Part shown: piece by piece, positions 23,771 to 34,757 of the stretch
Layout of the letters: every line of letters starts with the position of its first letter
Numbering within the stretch: the first letter of the stretch is position 1
Assembly: GCA_031835245.1 (NCBI GenBank)
Contig: JAVKOQ010000351.1
Span: 1-52,750 of the forward strand
Source of the DNA: Balamuthia mandrillaris
Lineage: Eukaryota; Discosea; Longamoebia; Balamuthiidae
Length of the DNA stretch: 52,750 nucleotides
Direction: 5' to 3'
Position numbers and translations under genes: made by a program
The notes under the pieces: generated by a model
Database searches by the model: none
What the model was told of the DNA's origin: nothing
The model's input: only the letters and a program-made list of their open reading frames with translations

Positions 23771-25719
23771 ATGGCGAAACCTTTCGCTTACTTGCTGTTA
23801 GCGGCTCTCATCGGTTGTGCCGCTCTTGCGAACGGCCAGGCTCCCGAGGCCACCATCGAAGCCGACTTCTACTCGGTAAACGATGTGGAGAACTCCTTCC
23901 TCAGCCATTATGTCAGCGTGACCCCCGGCCAGACTCTCGCCCCTGTTTCCGTTGTTCTTACTAACCCTGGCGCCGAGGCCTGGCCCGCTGGTCTTGAGGC
24001 CACCCTCGTTTTCCCCGACGACGGCAGCTGGGTTCTGTCCGGCAACGACGGAAAACTCGTCGCCGAAGAGGAGGGAGAGATCGAGGAAGGCAGCAGCGTT
24101 ACTCTCTCTGGCTGGATAAACTCCACCGCCGAAATCGGAGTTCATGTGCTTACCTTCGAGGTGTCCACCGGCGAGGAATCGGAGGTCTTCGAGCTGGAGG
24201 TGGAAGTCACTTGCAGCGACCACGTTTTTTGCAACGGCAGAGAGCTGTGGATAAACGGCACCTGCGTCTCCGAAAACGTTAACCCTTGCAGAATTGATTA
24301 TGATCCCCAGGTTTGTTGCCTCTTCTCCCTCCTTTTACTGGTCTTTCTTTTCATTCCCTTCTTTTATTTCGTGTTGTTGTTTTAACTGGACAATAGGGCT
24401 GTGCCAGCTTCAAGTGTTTAGAAAAGACTCAACGATGCGAATATACTCTTGAGGGAGACGACTGTATGCCTTGCATGGTATTCTGTCCCTTCTCCTCTTT
24501 CTTTTTTTTTCTCTCTCTCTCTCTCTGGTATTATGCTTACATACCTTTTTTTTAAAAAAAAACCCAAAGGGCTGCATTCCTGACTGTAATGACAGGGAGT
24601 GTGGTGCTGATGGATGTGGAGGCAAATGTGGCACTTGCGAGTCTGGTTTGGCCTGTGTCGAAGGTCAGTGCACGGAACTCGCCATTCCTGGCAGCTGCAA
24701 CGATCCTTTCCCCTTCTTTGCGGAAGGAGTTGAAATAGAGGGTCGCCACATCATTCGTAATGACACCACCATTGGTATCCATCAGGTCACACCTGACTGC
24801 AATTCTGGTAACGATATATCTGCTTGAGAGAATGAGTGAGAGAAAGAGCATTTCATTCGTGCTAACCTTTTACCTGTTTTATTTGAACACAGGCTCTACT
24901 GCTAGAGAGCTTGTCTATCACTTTACCATTCCTGAAGACGGTCCTACTTATGGAGTTATGATGCAATACTATGGGTACCCTTCTCCTCTTCTCCTCTTCT
25001 CCTTTTACTGACTAACATTCTTCAATAGTATTGGAGAATTGGATACCGTGTTGGAGCTGAGGTCTGGAAGCTGCGAAGGCCCAAGCGTGTCCTGTAACGA
25101 TGACGCATACCCTCCTGGAGACTATGGCTCTCGTATCCAGTTGATGTTGGAGCCTGGAGAGTACTACCTCATCTTGGATCACTACAACGAAGAAAACTAT
25201 GGTCCCTTCGAACTGTTCGCCGACTTCGTGGTTGACTGTGTACCCCGTTGTAACTCTCTCTATTGTGGAGACAATTCCTGCGGAGGAGACTGCGGTAAGT
25301 CTCTTTCACTCTTTCTCTCTTCTCTCTCGTTCTCTCGAATACTAACGAACAACAAAATCAAAGGACCTTGTGACTCTTCTCAAGTTTGCAGCGAAGCTAA
25401 CGTTTGTGTAGAGAAGGGCTGCAAACCTGACTGTAAGGGAAGAGCTTGTGGCGACGACGGCTGCGGTGGTTCCTGCGGAGAATGTCAGAACGAAGGAGAA
25501 CTCTGTGTTTTCAAGACTGGAAAGTGTGAGGTCTTTGAAGCCTGCGACCACATGGTGCCCACCTGCGAAGGCGGATGCAATGACAACTCTTTCTGTGGAA
25601 CGGATTGCAAGTGCCACGCCATCGACGAGCCCCTTCCCGACCTTGTGGTTGACAGCGGAAAACTCTTGGAGCAGATTCACATCGAGAAGCAAACCTTTGC
25701 TGATTCCGACTGTGCTGGT

Positions 25720-25759
<40 letters not shown>

Positions 25760-26453
25760 AACCATTGGTGTGCTGTTGTGTAGTGGCGGAAGGATGTATT
25801 TTGGCTGCAGGAACCCGTCGTCTGTTGAGGTTCACCGTAGAGACTGCTAACCACGGCAAAGGAACTTTGGTGCTGGGAGACCCTGCTGAGCAACCCTTGT
25901 ACTTCTCTTGGTCTCCTTGCCATGGCCATTTCCACTTTGAGTTCGTTTCACTCCTCTCTCTCTCTCTTTCTCTCTCTCTCTCTTCGGCTTTCTTGTCTCG
26001 TCTTGTAGCGACGACTAACAACACACCAACCATAGGGGCTACGCTCACTATTTGTTGTTGGAGGACGAAGCTCCTTACCGCAACGTGAAGGAACGCGGAA
26101 GGAAGCAAGGCTACTGCGTGTACGACGGTTACCGTCGTCTGAGCAACCCCAGCCTGCCTTGCTCGACCAACATGTCCTGCGCCAGCCAAGGCATTCAACC
26201 CGGATGGGTGGACAACTACGGCTGGAGCTTGGACTGCCAGTGGTTGGACATCACCGACGTGGAGCCTGGGGATTACCTCATCTTCGTGGAGGTCAACTTC
26301 CAGAGAAAGATCGCCGAGACCAACTACGACAACAACAAGGCTTACGTGAAGGTCACCATCCCCGAGGATACCGATGATGACAGCAGCGACGATGGTGGGG
26401 ATGGCTCTCCCTCCACCATGTGCCTCCCTCTCACAGGAACTTTACTTTTGTAA
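23771..26453 (+). CDS. Secreted lysyl-oxidase-domain protein with Cys-rich modules
   Basis: Start at 23771. The signal peptide is clear (AYLLLAALIGCAALANGQAP). Next comes a beta-sandwich region (DFYSVNDVENSFLSHYVSV), then Cys-rich modules of the form CxPDCxxRxCGxDGCGGxCGxC at about 24580-24640 and 25420-25485. Between them is a bacterial pre-peptidase-like beta domain (TVLELRSGSCEGPSVSCNDD, then YYLILDHYNE). The C-terminal lysyl oxidase domain begins LPDLVVDSGKLLEQIHIEKQ and has the copper ligands in CHGHFHFE/GYAHYLLL, with KQGYCVYDGY after it. LOX oxidises lysine side chains to aldehydes, giving cross-links; here cyst-wall or matrix cross-linking is inference. The Ser/Asp tail ends in a short hydrophobic stretch, possibly a GPI signal. 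About eight exons. The LOX and Cys-rich types are common in bacteria, so old transfer is plausible. Confidence 0.88.
25726..25756. repeat. (CT)n microsatellite in lysyl oxidase intron
   Basis: About 15 units on the sense strand, in the intron after ADSDCA. Confidence 0.95.
25950..25983. repeat. (CT)n microsatellite in lysyl oxidase intron
   Basis: Second tract in the same gene. It sits inside the copper-ligand motif, between CHGHFHFE and GYAHYLLL. Confidence 0.95.
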
Positions 26454-26644
26454 CGTTACCCACACACTAGTTTTCTTTTCTTTTTCAAAAAAAAAATATA
26501 ATAACCATTCTCTCTGGTGAGAGAAAACAACTGTTACGCAAAGCTCTCTCCCCACTGTTTGTTCCTCAAAAGATATAGTCAACAATAAGTTATATACCGC
26601 AAAAAAGGCGGGAAAATGATATTAAATAAAAAAAATTGGTTGGA

Positions 26645-26652
26645 TGACGTCA
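26645..26652. promoter_or_regulatory. TGACGTCA (CRE/bZIP-type) palindrome upstream of sulfotransferase
   Basis: Perfect CRE-type palindrome 70 bp upstream of the ATG at 26722, directly followed by TAATTAA at 26656-26662 and a CCAAT at 26690. No GTCGAC site is seen here. Confidence 0.4.
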
Positions 26653-26721
26653 TCGTAATTAACTGCTTTTCATCGTGTCGTCTCGACCAATGCAAAAAAA
26701 GATCTCTTCACTTTCACAGCG

Positions 26722-27389
26722 ATGCACCACCACCACAACCATCACCACGACCGGTCACATGACGCTCGCCAAAGGAGGGCCAACACGAGAGGAGCAGGTG
26801 GCTATGGAGGGATCCCTCTGCGTACGTGGGGGTTAGTGGTGCTTCTCTTCCTTCTTTTTTCCGTGCTCTACTTCGGGTGGCACAACGGGGCCACCAAACC
26901 AACGCCTGCCTCCGAGCCCTCCGCGGAGGAGGAGGATCCCGCCGCTCGGGTTTTGGAGGACAAAGAGAGGGAGCTGAGAGAGTTGCAAGCAGAGTTGGAG
27001 AGGCGGAGCGACAGGCTGAGCCAAAGAGAGAAGGAGCTGAGGGATGCCAGGACGGAGGTGGAGCGGTGGCAGCAAGAGGTTGAACAGCAGAAGGAGGAGG
27101 TGGAGAGGCTCCGAGAGATGCTTGACGACAACGACAACCAGCTTCAGTTGGCGCAACATGACGACGAGAACGCTGACCGCCACCCACAAGCGCATGACGA
27201 CACGAACGATTACTACAACGATAACAAACACGATGAGCTTCAGCAGAGCTGTACTCTGCTCGACTTGTCTCTTCCTTCGTTGCTGCACCATCCTCGTTCG
27301 CTCTCTTTCTCTTTCTTTCTTTCTCTCTTTCTCTCTTTCTCTCTTTCTCTGTCTCTCTGTCTCTCTGTCTCTCTGTCTCTCTGTCTCTC

Positions 27390-27421
<32 letters not shown>

Positions 27422-27439
27422 TCTCTCTGTCTCTCTCTG

Positions 27440-27494
<55 letters not shown>

Positions 27495-27507
27495 GTCTGT
27501 CTCTCTG

Positions 27508-27564
<57 letters not shown>

Positions 27565-28619
27565 ACTAGTTCTCTGCTCTTCCCTGTCTTTTCTTCTTCA
27601 CTAACACGCGTTGACCAGAGGAAGAAGCAGGGAGCAGTTGTCTTTACTCCGATGGAAGATACTCTCTAAAGTGTCAAGGGAGCTATGCCCATCCAAATCG
27701 TTTTCGCAAGCCATTCCGTCAAAGCGATGAGCTGACGTTAGTCGGAAGGAAAGTAGAGATGGTGGCCCTCGCCAGCCGCCCTCGTTCTGGCAACAGCTGG
27801 GTCCGCTTCTTGGTAGAGGCTGCCACTGGTAACCTATCTTATTCGGCCGGACGAGAACGAGATAGAAGGAGAGGAGAGCGAGAACGGTGAACGAAACTAA
27901 GTGGCGTTTCTCTCCGGCAAATGAAATAGGTATCGTAACGGAAGCAGTATACTCGAAAGAAGGAGCGCACAGGACGCCAGAGGAGACGTGGTACCATGAC
28001 GGAGGTCACAGCGGTCTCTGCGACAGGACCGCAGCGGATGGTCAAAGCGCACTTATCAAAACACATGAAGTGAAGGAGATGAGCCAGTTTGGTAGAGCCA
28101 TTCGTCTCGTCCGGTTTCCGCTGGATCTAGAGCCCTGGTATCGCTTCATGCGAGTTAGCTCCCATGACGACCCTTTTCAAAGCCTTGTTAAGAATTGTGA
28201 AAAGTAAGTATTTTTACTCCTTTTTCTTTTCCCTTTTGGTTAACAATGTTTCTTTTCTTTTTTGGAAAAGCTTTGTGGAATGGCACCAAAAGTGGAACTG
28301 TTTTACAGGAGAGCAACTGGTTGTTCGCTATGAGGACCTCATGCAAAACACTGAATGCGTTCTTCGCCGCATACTCGACTTCCTGGACTACAGCTACACT
28401 CCAGAAGACATCCAAAGAGCTATCCAACTCTATCCTCCATCTCACACTCTACAGCTAGAAACTTTCGGCCCTGTTGGCTTGGAGCGGAAACCCGGCTGGG
28501 ACGTTCCTCTCGAGTTCTTGGCCTATGCCAAGAGCGTGTTCTATCCCACCATCGTTCACGAGTTGGGTTATCAAGACTTGATGAAGGAAGTGGATGCTTG
28601 GATACAAGAAAAGTCTTAA
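26722..28619 (+). CDS. Type II membrane sulfotransferase (WSCD-like)
   Basis: Start at 26722 gives a natural His-rich N-terminus (HHHHNHHHDRSHD), a single membrane helix (LVVLLFLLFSVLYFGW, about residues 36-52), and a coiled-coil stem rich in Glu/Arg heptads (RELRELQAELERRSDRLSQR). After a CT-filled intron comes the lumenal domain. PAPS 5'-phosphosulfate binding is VALASRPRSGNSWVRFLVEA; an intron at 27829-27929 restores ATGIVTEAVY. Then LIKTHEVKEM, and a 3'-phosphate/C-terminal half with FVEWHQKWN, LVVRYEDLMQN and the C-terminal LGYQDLM. Topology and motif set match Golgi carbohydrate sulfotransferases, closest in pattern to WSCD1/2. The acceptor is unknown. Stop TAA at 28617-28619, 161 bp from the convergent EB1 stop. 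Confidence 0.85.
27300..27562. repeat. CT/CTGT pyrimidine-rich tract in sulfotransferase intron
   Basis: About 260 bp of CT dinucleotides with regular GTCTCTCT interruptions, on the sense strand, between the stem and catalytic exons. Confidence 0.95.
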
Positions 28620-28780
28620 GAAGAACTCAGAGAAGATGAAGAAGAGGAGGAAGAATAAGAACAAAATAAACAAAGACGTATAATGAGGGACAAAAACAAA
28701 AACAACTGCCTCTCACTTAAGACGGCAGTACAAAACAAGGGAACGAGAAGAGAAGGACGAGAGGAGACTGGTCCGTGGTT

Positions 28781-31291
28781 TTAGGAGTAAAGAATGTCCC
28801 GGAGAGAGGCGATGAGAAGAGAGCCTTGGCCGGTGCCGCTGGTGCTCTCCAAGGACTCAGCAGAGGGATAGAAGGAGGAAGGGTTGTTGCAAAGCTGCTC
28901 CACCTGCTGCAGCTTGTTGTAAAGCATCTGGTTTTCCTTCTCCATGTCTTCCAACAAAAGAACGAGGTCACTACCCACCTTTCTTGCCCGAATCCCAACT
29001 GGATGTTGCAATAGAGGTAAGAATGGAGATCATAAAGAAAGAGGGAAGAAGGAAGAAGAGAAGAGAAACGTACAATCAGCAGTTCTACGAATGGTTTGTT
29101 TTCCGGACGTGTTGTTGCTGGTGGCGGCGTCTTTCTGTTTGTTGGTAACAAGAAGCGATTTTCGTTGTTGAGGCGTAGCGATGCTGGCACGCACTCTCTT
29201 CACGTTTTGTGCTTTGGGCAGAGCGGTGGTCGAGCCTCTGCCGCGTTTAAGGGTAGAGATAGGAGCTCCTCTTCTCTGCGAGGAAGAGGCTTGAGGTCCA
29301 GTCGTTGACTTGGTGGCCGAAGGAATCTGCTGCCTCTTTTTGCTGGGAGCAACAGTGTATTTCTCCTTAACCTTTGCCTTTTCGTCTTCCTCCTCCTCCT
29401 CTTCCTGTTTTTCTTCTGCTTCTTGTTCCTCTTCTCCAACGTCTGAAGATGGTACCGCTTCGTCTTCTTCTGCCTCGTTGGCAGAGTCTTCTTTTTCGAC
29501 CTCGCTTGGCACTGCTTCACTCAACTCGTCGGAACTAAGCAAATCATCTTCATCTTCCAAACGCAGTTCTTCCAGTTGTTGTTTGATAACCTCCGTCTTC
29601 GTCTCGTTGTTTTTGTTTGTGTTGCTATTGTTGGCAGCTTTCTTCATGGGAGAAGCGGATGGCGAAAGAGAAGAGGCAGAAAAGGTGAACGATGAGGGTA
29701 AAGGAATTCTCGTCTCAGCAGAGGCCATTGCCGCAGCGGGAGAGAGGGCACGTCTCGGAGATGCCGTTGGCGAAGAGGATGACGAAGAAGAGAAGGACAA
29801 GGCAACGGAGGAAGGAAGCGAAGCACGTTTAGAAGTCTTTGGCAGAGGGATCTTGGTAGGAGTGCTCAGGGCAGGCAGCGGGTTGTTCAGTTGTATGGCC
29901 GCTTCAGCGGCGGAGCGAAGATACAGCGAATGACGTGGTCTACGGGGTCTTGGAATGGCGCTCGTTGTTGTCGTTTGTTCGGGCGTCATCATGTTTTCCC
30001 TCTCTACTGCTTCCATTGTTTGTTTTGGTTGCTGAGGTGCAGCAGCCTCTTCTTCTTCCTCCTCCTCCTCTTTTGTGGGTCGTTCCTCTATTTCCTCGTC
30101 TTTTGATGTCTCTTCTTTTTGCTGGTTGGAAGAGCTAGAAGAATGAATGGATGCTTTGGAAACTCCTTGTTGCAGCTTGTTCTTTCGCTTGGCGAGCCGC
30201 TTCTTGGGTTGCTGAGTTGGTTGCTTCTTTGGAACTACAAAGACAGCCTTCTCTGGCTCAATTTCTTCCTTTTCTTCACCCAAGTCCTCAGTGTATTCTT
30301 CATTCATGTTTGTAGTAGGAAGCTCATTTTCTTTGTTGTTTTCAGTGTCTTCTACTCCATCTTCTTTGTCTTCCTCCATATGATCCTTTCGTTTCTTGTC
30401 CGTAGGTTTGGAGGAAAGACGAGACACTGCAACCGAGCTTCTTCTTGGATCACGAAGCGCAGCATTGCGAGCATTCACTGATGAAAGTAAAAGAATCAAC
30501 CAGCAAACTCATCAGTTGAGATAGCAACAACGAACACAAACATGAAAAGAAACTGTACCAATGGAAGAGGCGCGACGTTTGAGGTTGGCGTTCTTGGCTA
30601 CAACGGGGCGCATGGCCTCTTCTCTGCGCTTCTTGGCTTCGTACTTGGTGTCTCGCTTTCCGCGGTCATCAAAAAAGGTCTTCATCCACTGTAGAAACTC
30701 CAGGTTGTCTTGATACTTGGCCCTCACCAGAGTTGTTATGTCGATGTGCTTTTTTTCTTTCGTTAGAAATAAAAAAAAGAGAGAGAGAGAGAAGGAGAGA
30801 AAGAGAGAGGAGAGAGAGAACGAAAGAGAGGTGATACCTTTTCGATCTTTTGTTTTTCAAATGCTTTTTGTAAAAGTTTGAAGTTATGAACGTACTCCCA
30901 CGTTGCTGATGGTTCGAACTTGACCTTGGACAAAGCAATAGAACCTTTTCATAGGTTCGTATCGCATTATTTAGAGTTTTTGTCCTGACAGAAAGGGAAG
31001 AAAGCGAAAAGGAAGGGGAAAAAACCATACCTGGGTAGAGCGCGTCCATCATTTGGCAGTAGGCCGCCCCGCCAGCAAGCTGCTCCACCTGCGTAAAGTC
31101 CGCTTCGAGTAAGGAGTTCACCCACTCGAGCAATTGCTTCTTTCCTTTGGCATGCAGCCCTCCTTGCAGTTCTGTTTTTTTGTCATATCATATGTGTTTG
31201 TGTTTTTCGGTGGTTGATGGTTTATCCGTTCTTTAAGTTTTAAGCAAAAAAAAAAAAAAAAGCATGTTATAGTAGCAGTACCGTCCGTCAT
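28781..31291 (-). CDS. EB1: Microtubule plus-end-tracking protein EB1 (MAPRE family) with a very long linker
   Basis: Start at 31291 (MTD; a 1-nt-phase junction gives MTDELQGGLHAKGKKQLLEW); stop at 28781-28783. The N-terminal calponin-homology domain is plain (LLEWVNSLLEADFTQVEQLA, GGAAYCQMMDALYPG, then LVRAKYQDNLEFLQWMKTFF). The C-terminal EB-type coiled coil is reduced but recognisable (LLLEDMEKENQMLYNKLQQV, then EQLCNN). Between them lies one large exon (about 29030-30480) encoding a 450-residue disordered linker that alternates acidic (EEEEEEEAAAPQQP), Ser-rich and basic blocks with SRIP-like motifs. Usual EB1s are 260-330 residues, so this protein is about twice as long. It binds growing microtubule ends and recruits partners through the C-terminus. 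Confidence 0.9.
30777..30822. repeat. (GA)n-rich microsatellite in EB1 intron
   Basis: Interrupted GAGA repeat with GGAGAGAAA; CT-rich on the sense strand, within the CH-domain coding region. Confidence 0.9.
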
Positions 31292-31506
31292 TGTGGAAGG
31301 TCAAGTAACGTTAACGGCAACTCTGTCTCTCTCTCTGCGCGTCGCACGTACGAAAGGGTTGGCTTGCAGCTCTTTTTTTTTTTCGAGTTTCTTTTTAGGG
31401 GCCCAAATTCCGTTTTTGGCGGGAAAATCGGCCGTTACGTAAAACGTTATTTGCAGATGAGCCCGCCTTCCTTCGGTTCGATCCGCAACTGTAACTAACA
31501 AGTGGA
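31292..31506. promoter_or_regulatory. Bidirectional promoter, EB1 / F-box-MORN
   Basis: A 215-bp divergent gap. It contains an A/T-run stretch, TTTTTGGCGGGAAAATCGG (E2F-like TTTTGGCGGGAAAA, at 31415-31429) and ACGTAAAACGTTA. The E2F-type match suggests cell-cycle control of this gene pair, but that is inference. Confidence 0.45.
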
Positions 31507-32100
31507 ATGGCTAGCGCAAAAAATGTAAGGCAAAGCAGCACAGGAGCTGCACCAATGCATGTCAGCCAGAGTTTGAGTTTCGGCAACAAAAAAAAAAAGA
31601 AAGGTCTGAAGAGCGAGCAATGCTGCAGAAGCAACACCACGTTATCGCAAAGGACAAAGACAAACCTAGCGGCCCTCTATACTTACCGCAACAACAAGGT
31701 TGGTTTGTTGCTTTTAAGTGTTGTTTCAATGTAATCACTTTGTTTTTTTCAAAGAGAAGCGAAAGCGAGCATTAGACAAAGCACGGGAGAAGGAGGTCTC
31801 GTCGTCGTCGTCGTTCAGCGATGAACGTGTGGCGGTGCCTCTCTCCACCAAAGGTACAAGCCACAAAAGCCACGACCACAACAAGGACAAAGGAAGCCGC
31901 TCGCCGCTCCTCTCGGAGGAGGTGGAGCTCCAAAAGGCGATGACGGTGCTGCTGCAGGCTCAACAGCTGCTGCCGCGTGCCCAGGAGAACGCGGTGCTGG
32001 CGCAGCTGGTCGACCCCCTTGTGTTTAGAGACTTTGTCAACCACGTCAGCGTCATGCAAAAGATGTTGTACATCGCACAGGCATGTATTTCGTTTGTCTC

Positions 32101-32143
<43 letters not shown>

Positions 32144-33839
32144 CTCTCTCGTTCTTTCGTTCCCTCGTTTTCTCTTCTCTCATTTCATTCTGTCGTGAGT
32201 GCTCTTATTGTGCTACGTTTCGTTTCATATATGTTCTTCTCTTTCTTACCCTGTTTTTTTCCTTTGTAGCAACATGGTCTACGCTTTTCGCTATCCTTGG
32301 GCCTCTTTGCGATGCTGCCGCGCGAGATGATTGTGCACCTGCTATCCTTTTTGACGGCGAATGAACTGTGGATAGTGCGTCAGGTGTGCACCTTGTTCCG
32401 GGACGTTAGCATGGAGAGCAGCCTGTGGAAGAGACTGTGCCTTTATAGGTTTCGCCATGAAAGCGAGGAACAGCTCGCACTCCATAAACGGTTGGGCAAG
32501 TCATGGGAGTGGTTGTACAAAAGCAAAGCGGTTTGTCTTATTCTCTGCTTCATTCTTTGTTTTCTCTTCATTACCTATTGCTCGGCCTTTTCTTTTTCGA
32601 GTTCTTATTGTTTCTCTTTCCACTCCTCCTACTACATTTTTATGTCCTCTCTTACGGATTGTTTTGTGGTGCCTCAGAGAGTATTTCTGGAGAAGCAGCA
32701 GATAGGCAATTATAGCGGTCCAGCAACTTTCATCTCAACCAATGGACAAATCTACACTGGAGATTGGCAGAACGGAGAACCTCATGGGAAAGGTTTCTTC
32801 TCTTTCTCTCTCTCTCTCATTGCTTTTGTCTCGTCCTTTTGTTCGTATTTATTTGCTTCTTCCACCTTGTTCAAAGGCACAAAGTTATACCCAAGCGGAA
32901 ATCGTTATGAAGGAGACTTGGAAAGAGGAAAGTTTTGCGGCTATGGCGTGATCAACTATGCTGATGGAGGGCAATACATTGGCAGCTGGAAGGATAACTC
33001 CTCCCATGGAAAAGGCGTTCGCACGTTCGCCAGCGGAAACCGCTACGACGGCGAGTTCAAGGATGGCCAGTTTCATGGAACAGGCACCTTCACTTGGGCC
33101 GACGGGGAGAAATATGTTGGCGAATGGAGAGAAGGTTCGTTTGTTGAACTCCTCGCAAAACGCAAAAAGAAAAAACGTTTTCTAACAAACAAAAACAAAA
33201 CAAAGGCGATATGCACGGAGAAGGAGTAAAGTACTTCAACAGTGGGAACAAGTACCAAGGCAGCTTCGAGAACGACGGCTTTCATGGCTATGGGATCTTC
33301 ACGTGGGCCTCCGGCGAGAAGTACATGGGCGAGTGGCGAGTGGGCAATATGCATGGCCAAGGCGTGAAGCACTTCATCGATGGCCGCAAGTACGACGGTC
33401 ATTGGGAGGCCGACAAGAGGGATGGCAAAGGCACTCTCCACTTTCCCACAGGTAAACCTTGGTTTTTGTTGGAGACTTCTTTTTTTCTATTCCTGTTGCT
33501 TCCTGTCTTTCTTCTTCTCCTTTTCTTCTTTCTTCTCTAACGACCAAGCAAACCCAAAAAGGAGAGAGATATGAAGGCAAATGGAAGCAAAACAAGATGT
33601 TGGGAGGAAAGCTCTATCGCAAAGACGGTCGCGTGCTGCCATTGGAAAAGGCGCTAGTGGTGCTGCTCAAAGAGAACGAGGTTCTCTCTCAATCAGCTCC
33701 AATCCATTCTTCCTCTGCTTCTTCTCACTCTGCTTCTCTTCCTTCTTCTCTGGCCAAGGAAGAACCGCCAAGCAAGGTCGTCGCCACAACATCAGCAACC
33801 AAAACAAAGCACGTAGATGACAAAGAGAGCAGCAGCTAA
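31507..33839 (+). CDS. F-box plus MORN-repeat protein
   Basis: Start at 31507; stop TAA at 33837-33839; about eight exons. The N-terminal half is basic and Ser-rich and ends in a helical pair (LQKAMTVLLQAQQLLPRAQE). A good F-box follows (LFAMLPREMIVHLLSFLTAN, then LWIVRQVCTLFRDV and LWKRLCLYRF). At least eight MORN repeats come next: TNGQIYTGDWQNGEPHGKG, PSGNRYEGDLERGKFCGYGV, DGGQYIGSWKDNSSHGKGV, SGNRYDGEFKDGQFHGTGTF, DGEKYVGEWREGDMHGEGV, NSGNKYQGSFENDGFHGYGI, SGEKYMGEWRVGNMHGQGV and DGRKYDGHWEADKRDGKGTL, then a degenerate ninth. MORN repeats bind membranes or proteins; with an F-box this suggests a ubiquitin-ligase adaptor tethered by the repeats. The tail is Ser-rich and disordered. Confidence 0.9.
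32105..32137. repeat. (CT)n microsatellite in F-box/MORN intron
   Basis: About 16 units, sense strand, in the intron after QKMLYIAQ. Confidence 0.95.
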
Positions 33840-34023
33840 ACAGAGAGAAGCGGAGTAAGTACGTGTATATTAAAAGAAACGGCGTCTCAGCTCGCTTATT
33901 TTCCGAGAGCGGAACAATAATAAAGTCTTGTTGTTGGAGTTTGGGGTTCGGATCGCCGTTGGAGGGACCAAAAAAAAAAGATGATTGCGGTTAAAACGTG
34001 GTTTGAGAACCAGGGGAGGTTGT

Positions 34024-34350
34024 TCAGTGGTGAGAAGACGAGTGAGGGTTTTTGGGTTTTCCAAAGATTTCTCCTTTCAAGAAAGGCTGAAAAAAAAATA
34101 GTGTTTTTGGTAGTATGATAAAATTTTAAAAAAAACACATGAATTAGTGAATGAGGGATTGAAATCATCACAAAAAAAATAAACGAACCCAATATTCTGC
34201 TCGCAAGTTGGAAAAGACCCACAGCCACAAAGCGCAACCGATGACGCTTGCCGTACGGGTGTAGAATACGTGCGGGCGTTTCAGGGTGACGCCGCGATAG
34301 GTGATGGGTTCTCCCGTGCCGGGGTGCCAGCTTGTTCCTCCTCCGCCCAT
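34024..34350 (-). CDS. NDUFB2-like small subunit of mitochondrial complex I
   Basis: Two exons (34189-34350 and 34024-34086) with a GT-AG intron at 34087-34188 give 74 residues. They begin MGGGGTSWHPGTGEPITYRG and continue VTLKRPHVFYTRTASVIGCA, then LWLWVFSNLRAEYW. The Gly-rich start, the TYRGVTLKRPH block and the single aromatic membrane helix match the AGGG/NDUFB2 family of accessory inner-membrane subunits, as in plants. The tail ends in HSSSHH, like the His-rich ends of that family. A longer N-terminus (from 34479) is possible but would put a hydrophobic stretch before the family's usual start. It is only 184 bp from the convergent MORN gene stop. Confidence 0.6.
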
Positions 34351-34757
34351 TTTTCTTTCTTCGGCTTTGGTCTTGTCTGTTGTTGTACAACTTGTGCTCG
34401 CGAAGAGCACAAGAGAGGAATCAAATACTATCATGACGACGCGGTTATGTAAAATTCTTCCAGGAAAATTAATTCTCACGCCCGATCATGCATAATGATA
34501 AAAAAAAGACGAAGAGGAAAGGAACGACCACTGACGCTTTACCACGTTGAGAGTTATGGTTTGCACAGAACTGAACGAGAATAACAGCACAAAACCAGCA
34601 CCAGTGCAGAACAAATTCCACAACGTGACAACATAGGCCCCATCAACTTCCCTGGTCTTTGTTAGTCCAACTTTTTAGTGCATTAATTACGAGCTAAAAT
34701 GAGTTGCCATTTATTTTGGAGTCTCCGGTCACATAAAAACAAACCACGGAAAACAAC
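34351..34757. promoter_or_regulatory. Divergent intergenic region, NDUFB2-like / receptor kinase
   Basis: 407 bp with TTAATTA-type AT-rich sites (34469-34475, 34682-34688). No GTCGAC core and no supported gene. Confidence 0.4.

Noticed and set aside
30000-30480. Membrane protein on the plus strand opposite EB1
   Set aside because: The hydrophobic frame is the complement of the acidic/Lys EB1 linker. The minus frame is longer, open throughout and flanked by homologous exons.
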